From Sphingobium xanthum (GTDB lineage Bacteria; Pseudomonadota; Alphaproteobacteria; Sphingomonadales; Sphingomonadaceae): DNA of 64,000 bases. Position 1 is the stretch's first letter, and every line of letters begins with the position of its first letter. The DNA is taken from positions 1 to 64,000 of the forward strand of contig NZ_JAHKKS010000014.1 of assembly GCF_019737615.1 (NCBI RefSeq), written 5' to 3'. Shown here one piece after another: positions 26,841-38,210 of the stretch. The notes under the pieces are model-generated. The model was not told the origin of the DNA. It saw only the letters and a program-made list of their open reading frames with translations, and searched no databases. A program made the translations under genes and the position numbers.

Positions 26841-26841
<1 letters not shown>
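25564..26841 (+). CDS. czcC: Outer-membrane efflux protein, CzcC/CnrC family
   Basis: A 425-residue outer-membrane factor of the TolC superfamily. It has an N-terminal signal (FIFIAQSAVAQ) and two repeats of long amphipathic coiled-coil helices, the second containing SVPL-type sequence (VGGSIPLGNRAANRSNVDRA) as in CzcC. It forms the exit channel for the RND pump encoded next. Its TGA shares one base with the czcB ATG (TGATG). Confidence 0.88.
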
Positions 26842-31272
<4,431 letters not shown>

Positions 31273-31288
31273 TCGGCCTATGCCTGCC

Positions 31289-31319
31289 GAGGGGGAGCGC
31301 GGGAAATGCGCTTCCCCTC
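31289..31319 (+). terminator. Hairpin after czcA
   Basis: GAGGGGGAGCGC (31289-31300) pairs with GCGCTTCCCCTC (31308-31319) across a 7-base loop, with one G-T pair. It starts 16 bases after the czcA stop. No T-run follows, so it may act as a stabilising or Rho-assisted end rather than a classical terminator. Confidence 0.5.
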
Positions 31320-31806
31320 GTGCATCGCCCGCAGCCGCGTGTCGCTGAGCATGTTGGCAGCTTCTTCATAGCGCGGAAGCGCCTGCCAACAAATCTACCG
31401 ACAGAGCCGTGAGAGGACCTTTGTGCCGACTTAGACCGGATGGGCGGAAAATCGCGGATTGCCGTGGATTTTCAGTCATATGTTGACCCCCGAGGGAGCT
31501 GGCGCACTTCAGCTGCAAACTTGTTCTTCGTCCTGCTCATATCGGCTCCACTTACTCAGAAGTTGGAGCCTCCGGCAAACCCTGGGCGGTTCAGAATGCT
31601 TAGGCTTTTTGCCCGGAAGGGCGTCGCGTTGAGTTGCGTAAATCGGCTTGGAATATGTTGGCCGAAATTCCAAAGTGTCGTCGCTATTCTATGATTAGAC
31701 GGAAGGCGATCTGCCAATCTGAAAATAACAACAACGAAAAACAAATTTTCAAGCTTCGTGCAAAGTAGATTGGTCCGAGGCTTCATGCTGCGTTTGTGAA
31801 GCCCGA
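31320..31806. other. Intergenic stretch without recognised gene, AT-richer than its surroundings
   Basis: About 490 bases between the efflux operon and the leader/exporter unit. Roughly 31640-31800 is clearly richer in A and T than its neighbours. Short open frames exist (the longest about 84 codons from 31440) but have no ribosome site or recognisable protein. It could be remnant or horizontally acquired DNA; I can support no function. Confidence 0.5.
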
Positions 31807-31835
31807 TTGACGGCCGATACTTAATTCGTTAACCA
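31807..31835 (+). promoter_or_regulatory. Candidate sigma-70 promoter of leader/exporter unit
   Basis: TTGACG (31807-31812), a 17-base spacer, then TAACCA (31830-31835). The -35 box is good and the -10 box is moderate. It would start transcription near 31842, some 28 bases before the leader peptide start codon. Confidence 0.45.
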
Positions 31836-31869
31836 TGAGGGTCTGATCACGCCAACAGGGAGGGCTTTG

Positions 31870-31929
31870 ATGACCGCATCGCATACGCACGCACGCCGCT
31901 CCCGCTTCGGGCTTTACCGCAAAGCCTGA
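31870..31929 (+). CDS. Leader peptide, 19 residues, upstream of ABC exporter
   Basis: A short open frame MTASHTHARRSRFGLYRKA preceded by a strong ribosome site, GGGAGGG, five bases before its ATG. It is rich in Arg and His. Its final Lys and Ala codons and its stop form the rising arm of a terminator-like hairpin at 31921-31950. That layout, 87 bases ahead of the ABC exporter start, is that of a transcription attenuator. No protein function of its own is expected. The call rests on the ribosome site and architecture only. Confidence 0.6.
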   Translation: MTASHTHARRSRFGLYRKA

Positions 31930-31950
31930 CCTCGGCGCCGGAGGCTTTTT
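31921..31950 (+). terminator. Terminator/attenuator hairpin in exporter leader
   Basis: AAAGCCT (31921-31927) pairs with AGGCTTT (31942-31948); the intervening GC-rich bases may pair further. A run of five T ends at 31950. The leader peptide stop codon (31927-31929) begins within the rising arm, so a ribosome near the end of the leader would prevent hairpin formation. Confidence 0.65.
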
Positions 31951-32016
31951 GTGTCGCCGCCTTCGTGATCTCTCCAGAATAGCAAAGGACGACACGCCTC
32001 TCGTGTCGATGCATCT

Positions 32017-33810
32017 ATGAGCAAGAAAACCGCACGTGACCGCGCGGATGCCATTCGTCTCGGTCTTTCCTTCACGTTCCGCCATTGGGCCCGGCACAAG
32101 GGCTGGGTGGTCTTCATCCTCGCCATGATGATGCTCAGCACCGCGGCCGAGATGTTCGTACCGCTGTTCGCCGGGCGCTTGACCGATGCCTTGCAGCGCG
32201 GTGTCGCCGGGCGTGGCGATGCGCTTCACGCGTTCGGGGTGATGACGGCCCTGACCTTGGGCCCGGTCATCTTCATGCGGCTCGGCATCTTTGGTATCAT
32301 CGCACTCACCCTGCGCATCATGCAGACGATCGGGCGCGAGGCGTTCCATCGCGTCCAGCGCTTCTCGACCGACTGGCACGCGAACAGCTTCTCGGGCTCC
32401 GTCGTCCGCAAGATCACGCGCGGCATGTGGGCCGTGGACCTGCTGGACGATGTGCTGCTGATGGGCCTATTCCCGGCCATCATCGTTCTCTCCGGCGCGA
32501 TGATCCTGCTGACCGTGCACTGGCCCGTGCTGGGCGCCGCGATGGCGCTCGGCTCGGCCGCCTATATCGCGCTGACCGTGTTCATCTCGGTGCGCGTCGT
32601 CGCGCCGGCTGCGACGCTGTCCAACCGGTGGGACACGGCGATGGGCGGTATCCTGGCGGACTCGATCGGCGCGAACAGCGTGGTGAAGGGCTTCGGCGCC
32701 GAGACGCGCGAGGACGAGCGTGTCGGGCGCATCATCGCCAAGTGGCGCAATCGCACGCGGCGGACCTGGGTGTTCGGCACGTTCGGCAATCTCGTGCAGG
32801 TTACGTTGCTGTGGTTCGTGCGCGGCATCGTCACCGGCGGCGCGATCTGGCTATGGTGGGACGGGCAGGCGAGCGCGGGCGATGTCGTCTATGTGCTCAC
32901 CACCTATCTCGTCATCCACGGCTATCTGCGCGACATCGGCCAGCATGTCTCGCATCTCCAGCGCTCCGTGAACGACATGGAGGAGCTGGTGCGCATGCAC
33001 GACGAGCCGCTCGGCATCGAGGACAGTGCCGGCGCCCTGCCGATCATCGTGGACGCGGGCGAGATCCGCTTCGATCATGTGCGCTTCCAATATGGCGGGC
33101 ACACGACGCCGCTGTACGAGGATCTGGACGTGGTCATTCCGGCCGGGCAGCGTGTCGGCCTCGTCGGCCGGTCGGGCTCGGGCAAGACGACCTTCGTCAA
33201 GCTCGCCCAGCGGCTCTATGATGTGACCGACGGCCGCGTGCTGATCGACGGGCAGGATGTCCGCTTCGCCGAGCAGGCAAGCCTGCGCAGCAACATCGCG
33301 ATCGTGGCGCAGGAGCCGATCCTGTTCCATCGCTCGCTTGCCGAAAACATCGCTTATGGCCGCCCCAATGCGACCATGGCCGAGATCGAGCGGGCGGCGA
33401 CGCTGGCCAATGCGCACGACTTCATTGCCCGGCTGCCCAAGGGTTATCGCACCCTGGTCGGCGAGCGCGGCGTGAAGCTCTCGGGCGGCGAGCGGCAGCG
33501 CGTGGCGCTGGCGCGGGCGTTCCTCGCGGATGCGCCGATCCTGATCCTGGACGAAGCGACGTCGAGCCTCGATTCCGAGTCCGAAGTGCTGATCCAGGAC
33601 GCGATCCAACGGCTCATGGGTGGGCGCACGGCGGTCGTGATCGCGCACCGGCTGTCGACCGTCCGTTCGCTCGACCGGATCCTCGTGTTCGAGCAGGGGC
33701 GTATCGTCGAGAACGGGTCGCACGAGCAGTTGCTGGCGATCGAGGGCGGGCATTACCGTACCCTGTTCGACCACCAGGCCGGGCATGGCGAGGCGATGCT
33801 GGTTGAATGA
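32017..33810 (+). CDS. ABC exporter half-transporter (MsbA/multidrug type)
   Basis: A 597-residue fused membrane and ATPase protein. About six hydrophobic helices occupy residues 25-320. The nucleotide-binding domain has Walker A GRSGSGKTT (384-392), Q-loop VAQEP, signature LSGGERQR, Walker B LILDEATSSLD and the switch His in IAHRLSTVRS. Such homodimeric exporters move lipids, peptides or drugs out of the cell. It is the only gene of its unit, ending in a strong terminator, and lies behind a candidate attenuator, which suggests induction by a translation-linked signal. The substrate is unknown. Confidence 0.9.
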   Translation: MSKKTARDRADAIRLGLSFTFRHWARHKGWVVFILAMMMLSTAAEMFVPLFAGRLTDALQRGVAGRGDALHAFGVMTALTLGPVIFMRLGIFGIIALTLRIMQTIGREAFHRVQRFSTDWHANSFSGSVVRKITRGMWAVDLLDDVLLMGLFPAIIVLSGAMILLTVHWPVLGAAMALGSAAYIALTVFISVRVVAPAATLSNRWDTAMGGILADSIGANSVVKGFGAETREDERVGRIIAKWRNRTRRTWVFGTFGNLVQVTLLWFVRGIVTGGAIWLWWDGQASAGDVVYVLTTYLVIHGYLRDIGQHVSHLQRSVNDMEELVRMHDEPLGIEDSAGALPIIVDAGEIRFDHVRFQYGGHTTPLYEDLDVVIPAGQRVGLVGRSGSGKTTFVKLAQRLYDVTDGRVLIDGQDVRFAEQASLRSNIAIVAQEPILFHRSLAENIAYGRPNATMAEIERAATLANAHDFIARLPKGYRTLVGERGVKLSGGERQRVALARAFLADAPILILDEATSSLDSESEVLIQDAIQRLMGGRTAVVIAHRLSTVRSLDRILVFEQGRIVENGSHEQLLAIEGGHYRTLFDHQAGHGEAMLVE

Positions 33811-33817
33811 GAAGAGC

Positions 33818-33853
33818 GTCCTCGCCCTTGATAGGGGCGGGGACGGCTTTTCT
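33818..33853 (+). terminator. Rho-independent terminator after ABC exporter
   Basis: GTCC-T-CGCCC (33818-33827) pairs with GGGCG-G-GGAC (33835-33844) around a short loop and is followed closely by a T-rich stretch. It begins 8 bases after the exporter stop codon. Confidence 0.75.
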
Positions 33854-33854
33854 A

Positions 33855-33866
33855 TTTTCTGGAAAT
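33855..33866. promoter_or_regulatory. TTTTCTGGAAAT element upstream of doxX
   Basis: A 12-base near-palindrome matching TTTTCAGGAAAA at 37262-37273 in the pirin-LysR intergenic region at 10 of 12 positions. It lies about 100 bases before the DoxX start. It may be a second binding site for the LysR regulator at 37281; that link is inferred. Confidence 0.35.
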
Positions 33867-33967
33867 ATATCGCCTAATTTATCTCACTGAACAGCAAAGC
33901 TGTGCGAGGCTAGATCCTCCTCATCAAGACGACGCTCCATAGCGTCGCCCCACTGAGGAGACCGTCC

Positions 33968-34393
33968 ATGTCGAGTTCCACCGTCAAGCTTTCGTCCGCC
34001 GGCGCGACCGTCGCGCCTGCCGCCGTCCTCCCCTTCGTCGGCCGTCTGGCCATTGCCGCCATCTTCGTGCTGAGCGGCGTATCCAAGGTCGCCGATCCCG
34101 CCGGCAATCTGGCCTATATCCAGTCGGTCGGCCTGCCTTTCCCGCAACTGGCTTTGGCCGGTGCCATCCTCGTCGAGATCGTCGGCGGCGCGCTGCTGGT
34201 CCTCGGCTACCGCACCCGTCTGGTCGCGGCCGGCCTCGCGCTCTTCTCGATCGCGACGGCTCTGTTCTTCCATGCCGATCTCGGCGACCAGAACCAGTTC
34301 ATCCACTTTTTCAAGAACATCGCCATGGCCGGCGGTCTCGCGCAGATCGTTGCCTTCGGCGCCGGCGGCCTCAGCCTCGACGCGCGCCGCTGA
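33968..34393 (+). CDS. DoxX family membrane protein
   Basis: A 141-residue protein with four hydrophobic helices, beginning after about 20 polar residues, and the typical VGRLAIAAIFVLSGVSKVAD opening of DoxX-like proteins. DoxX-family proteins are small quinone-associated or redox-stress membrane proteins, and many have no defined function. GAGGAG lies 7 bases before the ATG. It is followed, after a hairpin, by a nitroreductase-family protein on the same strand. In sphingomonads DoxX, nitroreductase, pirin and a LysR regulator often occur together, to my recollection. Confidence 0.82.
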   Translation: MSSSTVKLSSAGATVAPAAVLPFVGRLAIAAIFVLSGVSKVADPAGNLAYIQSVGLPFPQLALAGAILVEIVGGALLVLGYRTRLVAAGLALFSIATALFFHADLGDQNQFIHFFKNIAMAGGLAQIVAFGAGGLSLDARR

Positions 34394-34408
34394 TCTTCCG
34401 TTCCCCCA

Positions 34409-34447
34409 GGCGCCGATGCTTCCCCTCCGCATCGGCGCCATTCCCTT
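34409..34447 (+). terminator. Hairpin between doxX and nitroreductase gene
   Basis: A perfect 11-bp stem, GGCGCCGATGC (34409-34419) with GCATCGGCGCC (34429-34439), followed by ATTCCCTTTT. It may end the DoxX transcript or act as a partial terminator that lowers expression of the next gene. Confidence 0.6.
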
Positions 34448-34465
34448 TTCCCAAGGAGACACATC

Positions 34466-35047
34466 ATGACCACCCGCACCACCGATACCGGCCTCGATCC
34501 GATCTTCCTCGCCCGCTGGTCCCCGCGGGCCTTTGACGGCTCCGCCATATCCGAAGCCGATCTGCGCACGATCTTCGATGCCGCCCGCTGGGCGCCTTCG
34601 GCATTCAACTATCAGCCCTGGCGTTTCCTCTATGCACAGAACGGCGACGCGCATTGGGACGAGTTTCTCTCGATCCTCATCCCCTTCAACCAGAGCTGGG
34701 CAAGCAGCGCCTCTGCGCTGATCTTCGTCCTGTCGGACACGCAGATGGTGAGCGCCGATGGTGCCAGCGACCTGCACAGCCACAGCTTCGATGCGGGCGC
34801 GGCATGGGCGCAGCTCGGCCTGCAGGCGCTCAAGCTCGGCTATCACACGCATGGCATGACCGGAATCGACTTCGACAAGGCGCGAACGGTGCTGAGCGTA
34901 CCGGAGCGGTTTCGGGTCGAGGCTGCCATCGCCATTGGCCGGATTTCCGATCCGTCGGGCTTGCCGGAAGGCCTGCGCGACCGGGAAGTGCCGAGTGGCC
35001 GCAAGGCGCTCGAAGAGATCGCCGTCGCCGGGAAGTTCGTCGCGTGA
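34466..35047 (+). CDS. Nitroreductase family protein
   Basis: A 193-residue FMN-dependent oxidoreductase of the nitroreductase fold. The N-terminus ARWSPRAFDGSAISEADL and ARWAPSAFNYQPWRFLYA carry the FMN-contacting Arg-Ser-Arg-like and Pro-Ser-x-x-Asn-x-Gln-Pro-Trp elements. The C-terminal AIGRISDPSGLPEGLRDRE is typical of the short nitroreductase subgroup. Physiological substrates may be quinones, nitro compounds or other electrophiles. AAGGAG precedes the ATG. A bidirectional terminator follows its stop. Confidence 0.87.
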   Translation: MTTRTTDTGLDPIFLARWSPRAFDGSAISEADLRTIFDAARWAPSAFNYQPWRFLYAQNGDAHWDEFLSILIPFNQSWASSASALIFVLSDTQMVSADGASDLHSHSFDAGAAWAQLGLQALKLGYHTHGMTGIDFDKARTVLSVPERFRVEAAIAIGRISDPSGLPEGLRDREVPSGRKALEEIAVAGKFVA

Positions 35048-35056
35048 ATCATGTGA

Positions 35057-35082
35057 GCCCTCCCGTTCGCGGGAGGGCTTTT
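35057..35082 (+). terminator. Rho-independent terminator after nitroreductase gene
   Basis: GCCCTCCC (35057-35064) pairs perfectly with GGGAGGGC (35071-35078) around GTTCGC and is followed by TTTT. It touches the stop of the convergent diguanylate cyclase gene, so it may serve both directions. Confidence 0.85.
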
Positions 35083-36221
35083 CAGGCTGCGGAACGCCGC
35101 TCGATCGGTTCCACGGCGTTATATTGCTGCACCTCTCCCGCGCGCTTGCTTGCGTAAAGCGCCTGGTCGGCAAGGTTCAGAAGATGCTCCAGATCTTCCG
35201 CGTCGGCCGGATGGGCGACCACGAAGCCCAGTCCGGCGGAAATCTCGATCGTCCGATCGCCGATGCGAAACGGCCGGGAAATAGCATCCGAGAGACGGCT
35301 CGCGAGCATCTCTGCTTGCGTACCAGTCGTTAAACCGCACTGGATGACGACGAATTCGTCACCGCCCAGACGCGCGGCGATATCGCGGTCGCGGATGGTG
35401 TTGACGATCCGCTTGCCGACTGCCGTCAACAGCTCGTCGCCGACCGGGTGGCCATAGCTGTCATTGACAGGCTTGAAGCCATTGAGATCGATATAATGGA
35501 CGGCGATCAGGCTGTCGTCATCGCCGGCCAGGCGATCCTCATACCATTCGCGCAGGGCGATGCGGTTGGGAAGCGCCGTCAGGGCATCCTCGCGGGCCAG
35601 CGTCGCGAAAGCAAATCGCATGGCGATCGTCCTGGCCGCCAGCTCGTGCCGCTGCTTCAGATTGTGCGTGCCGCCGATCAGCAGTGCCGCGACCAGTGCG
35701 CTCATCACAACATAGACAGGCGTGAACGTCAGCAGGGCGGCCAGACAGGCGGGCACGGTCGCCAGGGCCATGGCGGGCACGGCGATGCGCAGGCGCAGGC
35801 CCATGCCGACCGCGACGCCGGCGCAGTAGCCGACCAGCAGGCAGATGGTGAGCATGTGGACATCGGGCGCCGGTATCGAGAAGGCGCGCGCACCGAACAA
35901 ACCGAGAATGACTGCGAAAGCCAGGTAGGGCACGGCAAAGCGCCGCTCCAGACGCGTCGCTTCGGCCAGGCTGAGCCGGGGATCCGCAGCCTTCACGGCA
36001 AGCCTCCAGGCCACGGCCAGTCGCGCGCTGGAAGCTATGGCACCCGTGATCAGCAGGCCCAGCAGGATCGCATCCTGCGTGCGCTCATAAATGGCGATCC
36101 CCGCCGCGATGAAGCCGGCAGTCATGACCGAAGAGGGTATGAACGCCAGAAAAAGGCTGCGGATCATTTCGATCTCGACAGCTTCCGGCTGCGTTCGATT
36201 GGACGTGGGGCGATGTTTCAT
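35082..36221 (-). CDS. Membrane diguanylate cyclase (GGDEF)
   Basis: A 379-residue protein with about six hydrophobic helices (residues 20-190) and a C-terminal GGDEF domain. The active site is LGGDEFVVIQ, with DALTALPNR near the domain start, so it should make cyclic-di-GMP from two GTP. An inhibitory-site Arg-x-x-Asp (RDRD) lies five residues before GGDEF, which allows product feedback. The ATG at 36221 is chosen with GAGAG just upstream; a GTG at 36230 is also in frame. No known sensor domain name fits the membrane part, and the signal is unknown. It is transcribed alone. Confidence 0.88.
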   Translation of the reverse strand: MKHRPTSNRTQPEAVEIEMIRSLFLAFIPSSVMTAGFIAAGIAIYERTQDAILLGLLITGAIASSARLAVAWRLAVKAADPRLSLAEATRLERRFAVPYLAFAVILGLFGARAFSIPAPDVHMLTICLLVGYCAGVAVGMGLRLRIAVPAMALATVPACLAALLTFTPVYVVMSALVAALLIGGTHNLKQRHELAARTIAMRFAFATLAREDALTALPNRIALREWYEDRLAGDDDSLIAVHYIDLNGFKPVNDSYGHPVGDELLTAVGKRIVNTIRDRDIAARLGGDEFVVIQCGLTTGTQAEMLASRLSDAISRPFRIGDRTIEISAGLGFVVAHPADAEDLEHLLNLADQALYASKRAGEVQQYNAVEPIERRSAA

Positions 36222-36386
36222 AGCTCTCACGACGATGCGACTCGAAGGATTATCCCAGGCTGAACCGCGCTTTTGCGCTGAGCTTGCCGGTCGTTCAGGC
36301 GCTTGCCTAACGCAGTCAAAGTATAGAAGTCATTAAGCTTTCCCCTGTTTGCGACGAACGGCGCTGCCGCTACGGCAGGCACACGA

Positions 36387-36426
36387 AAGGGGCGCTCCGG
36401 ATGATCCGGGACGCCCCTTCCTTTTT
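36387..36426. terminator. Strong hairpin between pirin and diguanylate cyclase genes
   Basis: AAGGGGCG (36387-36394) pairs with CGCCCCTT (36412-36419), with an inner CCGG pair, and is followed on the plus strand by CCTTTTT. The T-run favours the plus strand, but the nearest gene end is that of the pirin gene on the minus strand, where the hairpin is followed by CCCTTTCG. It could work in both directions. Confidence 0.6.
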
Positions 36427-36469
36427 GCCGACGGGCCGTGGGAGAAAGCCCGCCGGCCGGGAGATTTGA

Positions 36470-37168
36470 TCAGGCCGCGTCGACCAGCACGATCTCGCTG
36501 TCTTCCAGCGCGGTCACCCGCAGCGTCTCGACGTCCGCGATCGCTGCGCCGTCGCGGGCATTCACCCGCACGTCGTCGATTTCCACGGCACCGGTGGCCG
36601 GCACCAGATAGCCCTTGCGATCCTTGCCGAGCGGATACTCGACCGTCTCGCCGGCCTTGATCGTCGCACCGACGACACGGGCATTGGTGCGGATCGGCAG
36701 CGCTTCGTTGTCATTGTCGTAGCCGCTGGCAAGGACGATGAACTGTCCGGCGCGGTCATCCTTCGGGAAGGGCTTGGCGCCCCAGCTCGGCTGCTCACCC
36801 TCGCGGGTCGGGATGATCCAGATCTGGAAGATCTGCGTCACCTCGTCCTCCAGATTATATTCCGAGTGGCGAACGCCCGTGCCCGCCGACATGACCTGCA
36901 CGTCGCCCGCTTCGGTGCGGCCTTCGTTGCCGAGGCTGTCCTTGTGGGTGATCGCGCCGCTGCGGACATAAGTGATGATCTCCATGTCGCGATGCGGATG
37001 CGGCGGGAAGCCGGTGCCCGGTGCGATCGTGTCGTCATTCCAGACGCGCAGATTGCCCCAGTGGACGCGGTTCGGGTCGTGATAATTGGCGAAGGAGAAA
37101 TGGTGCTTGGCATCCAGCCAGCCATGATTCTCGCCGCCAAGGCTCTCATAAGGGCGAAGTTCGATCAT
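36470..37168 (-). CDS. Pirin family protein (bicupin)
   Basis: A 232-residue pirin of the YhaK/quercetinase-like type with two cupin domains. Metal ligands in the first cupin are in FPPHPHRDMEIITYV (His-x-His with the downstream Glu) and GTGVRHSEYN. Known pirins have quercetin 2,3-dioxygenase activity or redox-sensing roles. The ATG is preceded by AAAGGAGG. The gene is divergent from a LysR regulator 112 bases away, a common arrangement in which the regulator controls the pirin. Confidence 0.88.
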   Translation of the reverse strand: MIELRPYESLGGENHGWLDAKHHFSFANYHDPNRVHWGNLRVWNDDTIAPGTGFPPHPHRDMEIITYVRSGAITHKDSLGNEGRTEAGDVQVMSAGTGVRHSEYNLEDEVTQIFQIWIIPTREGEQPSWGAKPFPKDDRAGQFIVLASGYDNDNEALPIRTNARVVGATIKAGETVEYPLGKDRKGYLVPATGAVEIDDVRVNARDGAAIADVETLRVTALEDSEIVLVDAA

Positions 37169-37229
37169 TGGTGCCTCCTTTAGGAATATGGGGGTTTGTT
37201 TCCGTGACGCCTAGATAGGGGTGCTTGTC

Positions 37230-37273
37230 TTTCCTGATTAGCCCGATAAAATTCGACAAACTTTTCAGGAAAA
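37230..37273. promoter_or_regulatory. Putative LysR operator in pirin-LysR intergenic region
   Basis: TTTCCTGA (37230-37237) and TCAGGAAA (37265-37272) form an inverted pair 27 bases apart; the second half sits in a tighter near-palindrome TTTTCAGGAAAA (37262-37273). The right half overlaps the region where the LysR ribosome site should lie, which suggests autorepression. A similar 12-mer occurs before doxX at 33855. Confidence 0.45.
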
Positions 37274-37280
37274 TTGAATA

Positions 37281-38207
37281 ATGGTCAATCCCGGTACACC
37301 GACCTTCGATCAGCTCCGCATCTTCCTCGCGGTGGTCGAGACGGGGAGCTTTGCGGCGGCAGGACGCAAGCTCAATCGGGCCGTCTCGGTGATCAGCTAC
37401 GGCATCGCCAATCTGGAGACGCAGCTCGGCCTTTCCCTGTTCGAGCGCGAGGGAACGAAGAAGCCGCAACTGACCCAGGCGGGCGAAGCCGTGCTGGCGG
37501 AGGCGCGCACGGTCGCGGTCGGCATCGACAGCTTGCGGGCCAAGGTCAAAGGCATGTTGGAAGGGCTGGAGGCCGAGGTGAGCCTCGTCGTGGACGTGAT
37601 GCTGCCCGCCGACCGGCTCGGCGTCGTGCTGCGCGCCTTTCGTACCCAGTTCCCGACGGTGTCGCTGCGCCTACATGTCGAAGGGCTGGGTGCCGTGGCA
37701 GCGCTCGTGCTGGATGGCCGGGCCGATCTCGGAATTGCCGGGCCGGTCGGCGCCGTGATGGAGGGATTGACGCGCTGCACGGCCGGCGCGGTGTCGCTCG
37801 TGCCGGTCGCCGCGCCCGATCACCCGCTGGCGCGCATGCCCAGACTGGCGCCCGGCGCGGCACGCGAGCATATCCAGCTCGTCCTCACCGATCGCTCACC
37901 GCTGACCGAAGGCCGCGACTTCGCCGTCAACAGCCCGCACACCTGGCGCCTGTCCGATCTCGGCGCCAAGCACGCCTTGCTGCGCGAGGGGATCGGCTGG
38001 GGCAATATGCCGCTGCCGATGATCGAGGTCGATCTGGTCGCGGGCACGCTGGTGCGCCTCGATATGCCGGACTCGCCGGGCGGCCTCTATCGCTTCCATG
38101 CCATCCACCGCCCGGATGCGCCGCCTGGACCGGCGGCCAGCTGGCTCATGAAGCGCTTCGTCGATCTCGGTGCGTCGGACGACGATGGAAGGCTGGCGGA
38201 CGTTTGA
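37281..38207 (+). CDS. LysR-family transcriptional regulator
   Basis: A 308-residue LysR regulator. The winged helix-turn-helix occupies residues 1-65 (FDQLRIFLAVVETGSFAAAG, then an A-x-S-x-x-S-type recognition region), followed by a linker helix and the periplasmic-binding-like effector domain. The effector ligand is unknown. It is divergent from the pirin gene, its probable target. The ATG at 37281 has only a distant AGGA as ribosome site. Confidence 0.88.
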   Translation: MVNPGTPTFDQLRIFLAVVETGSFAAAGRKLNRAVSVISYGIANLETQLGLSLFEREGTKKPQLTQAGEAVLAEARTVAVGIDSLRAKVKGMLEGLEAEVSLVVDVMLPADRLGVVLRAFRTQFPTVSLRLHVEGLGAVAALVLDGRADLGIAGPVGAVMEGLTRCTAGAVSLVPVAAPDHPLARMPRLAPGAAREHIQLVLTDRSPLTEGRDFAVNSPHTWRLSDLGAKHALLREGIGWGNMPLPMIEVDLVAGTLVRLDMPDSPGGLYRFHAIHRPDAPPGPAASWLMKRFVDLGASDDDGRLADV

Positions 38208-38210
38208 CCG

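Noticed and set aside
31440-31694. 84-codon open frame after czcA
   Set aside because: No ribosome site, no recognisable protein and an odd composition; it cannot be supported as a gene.
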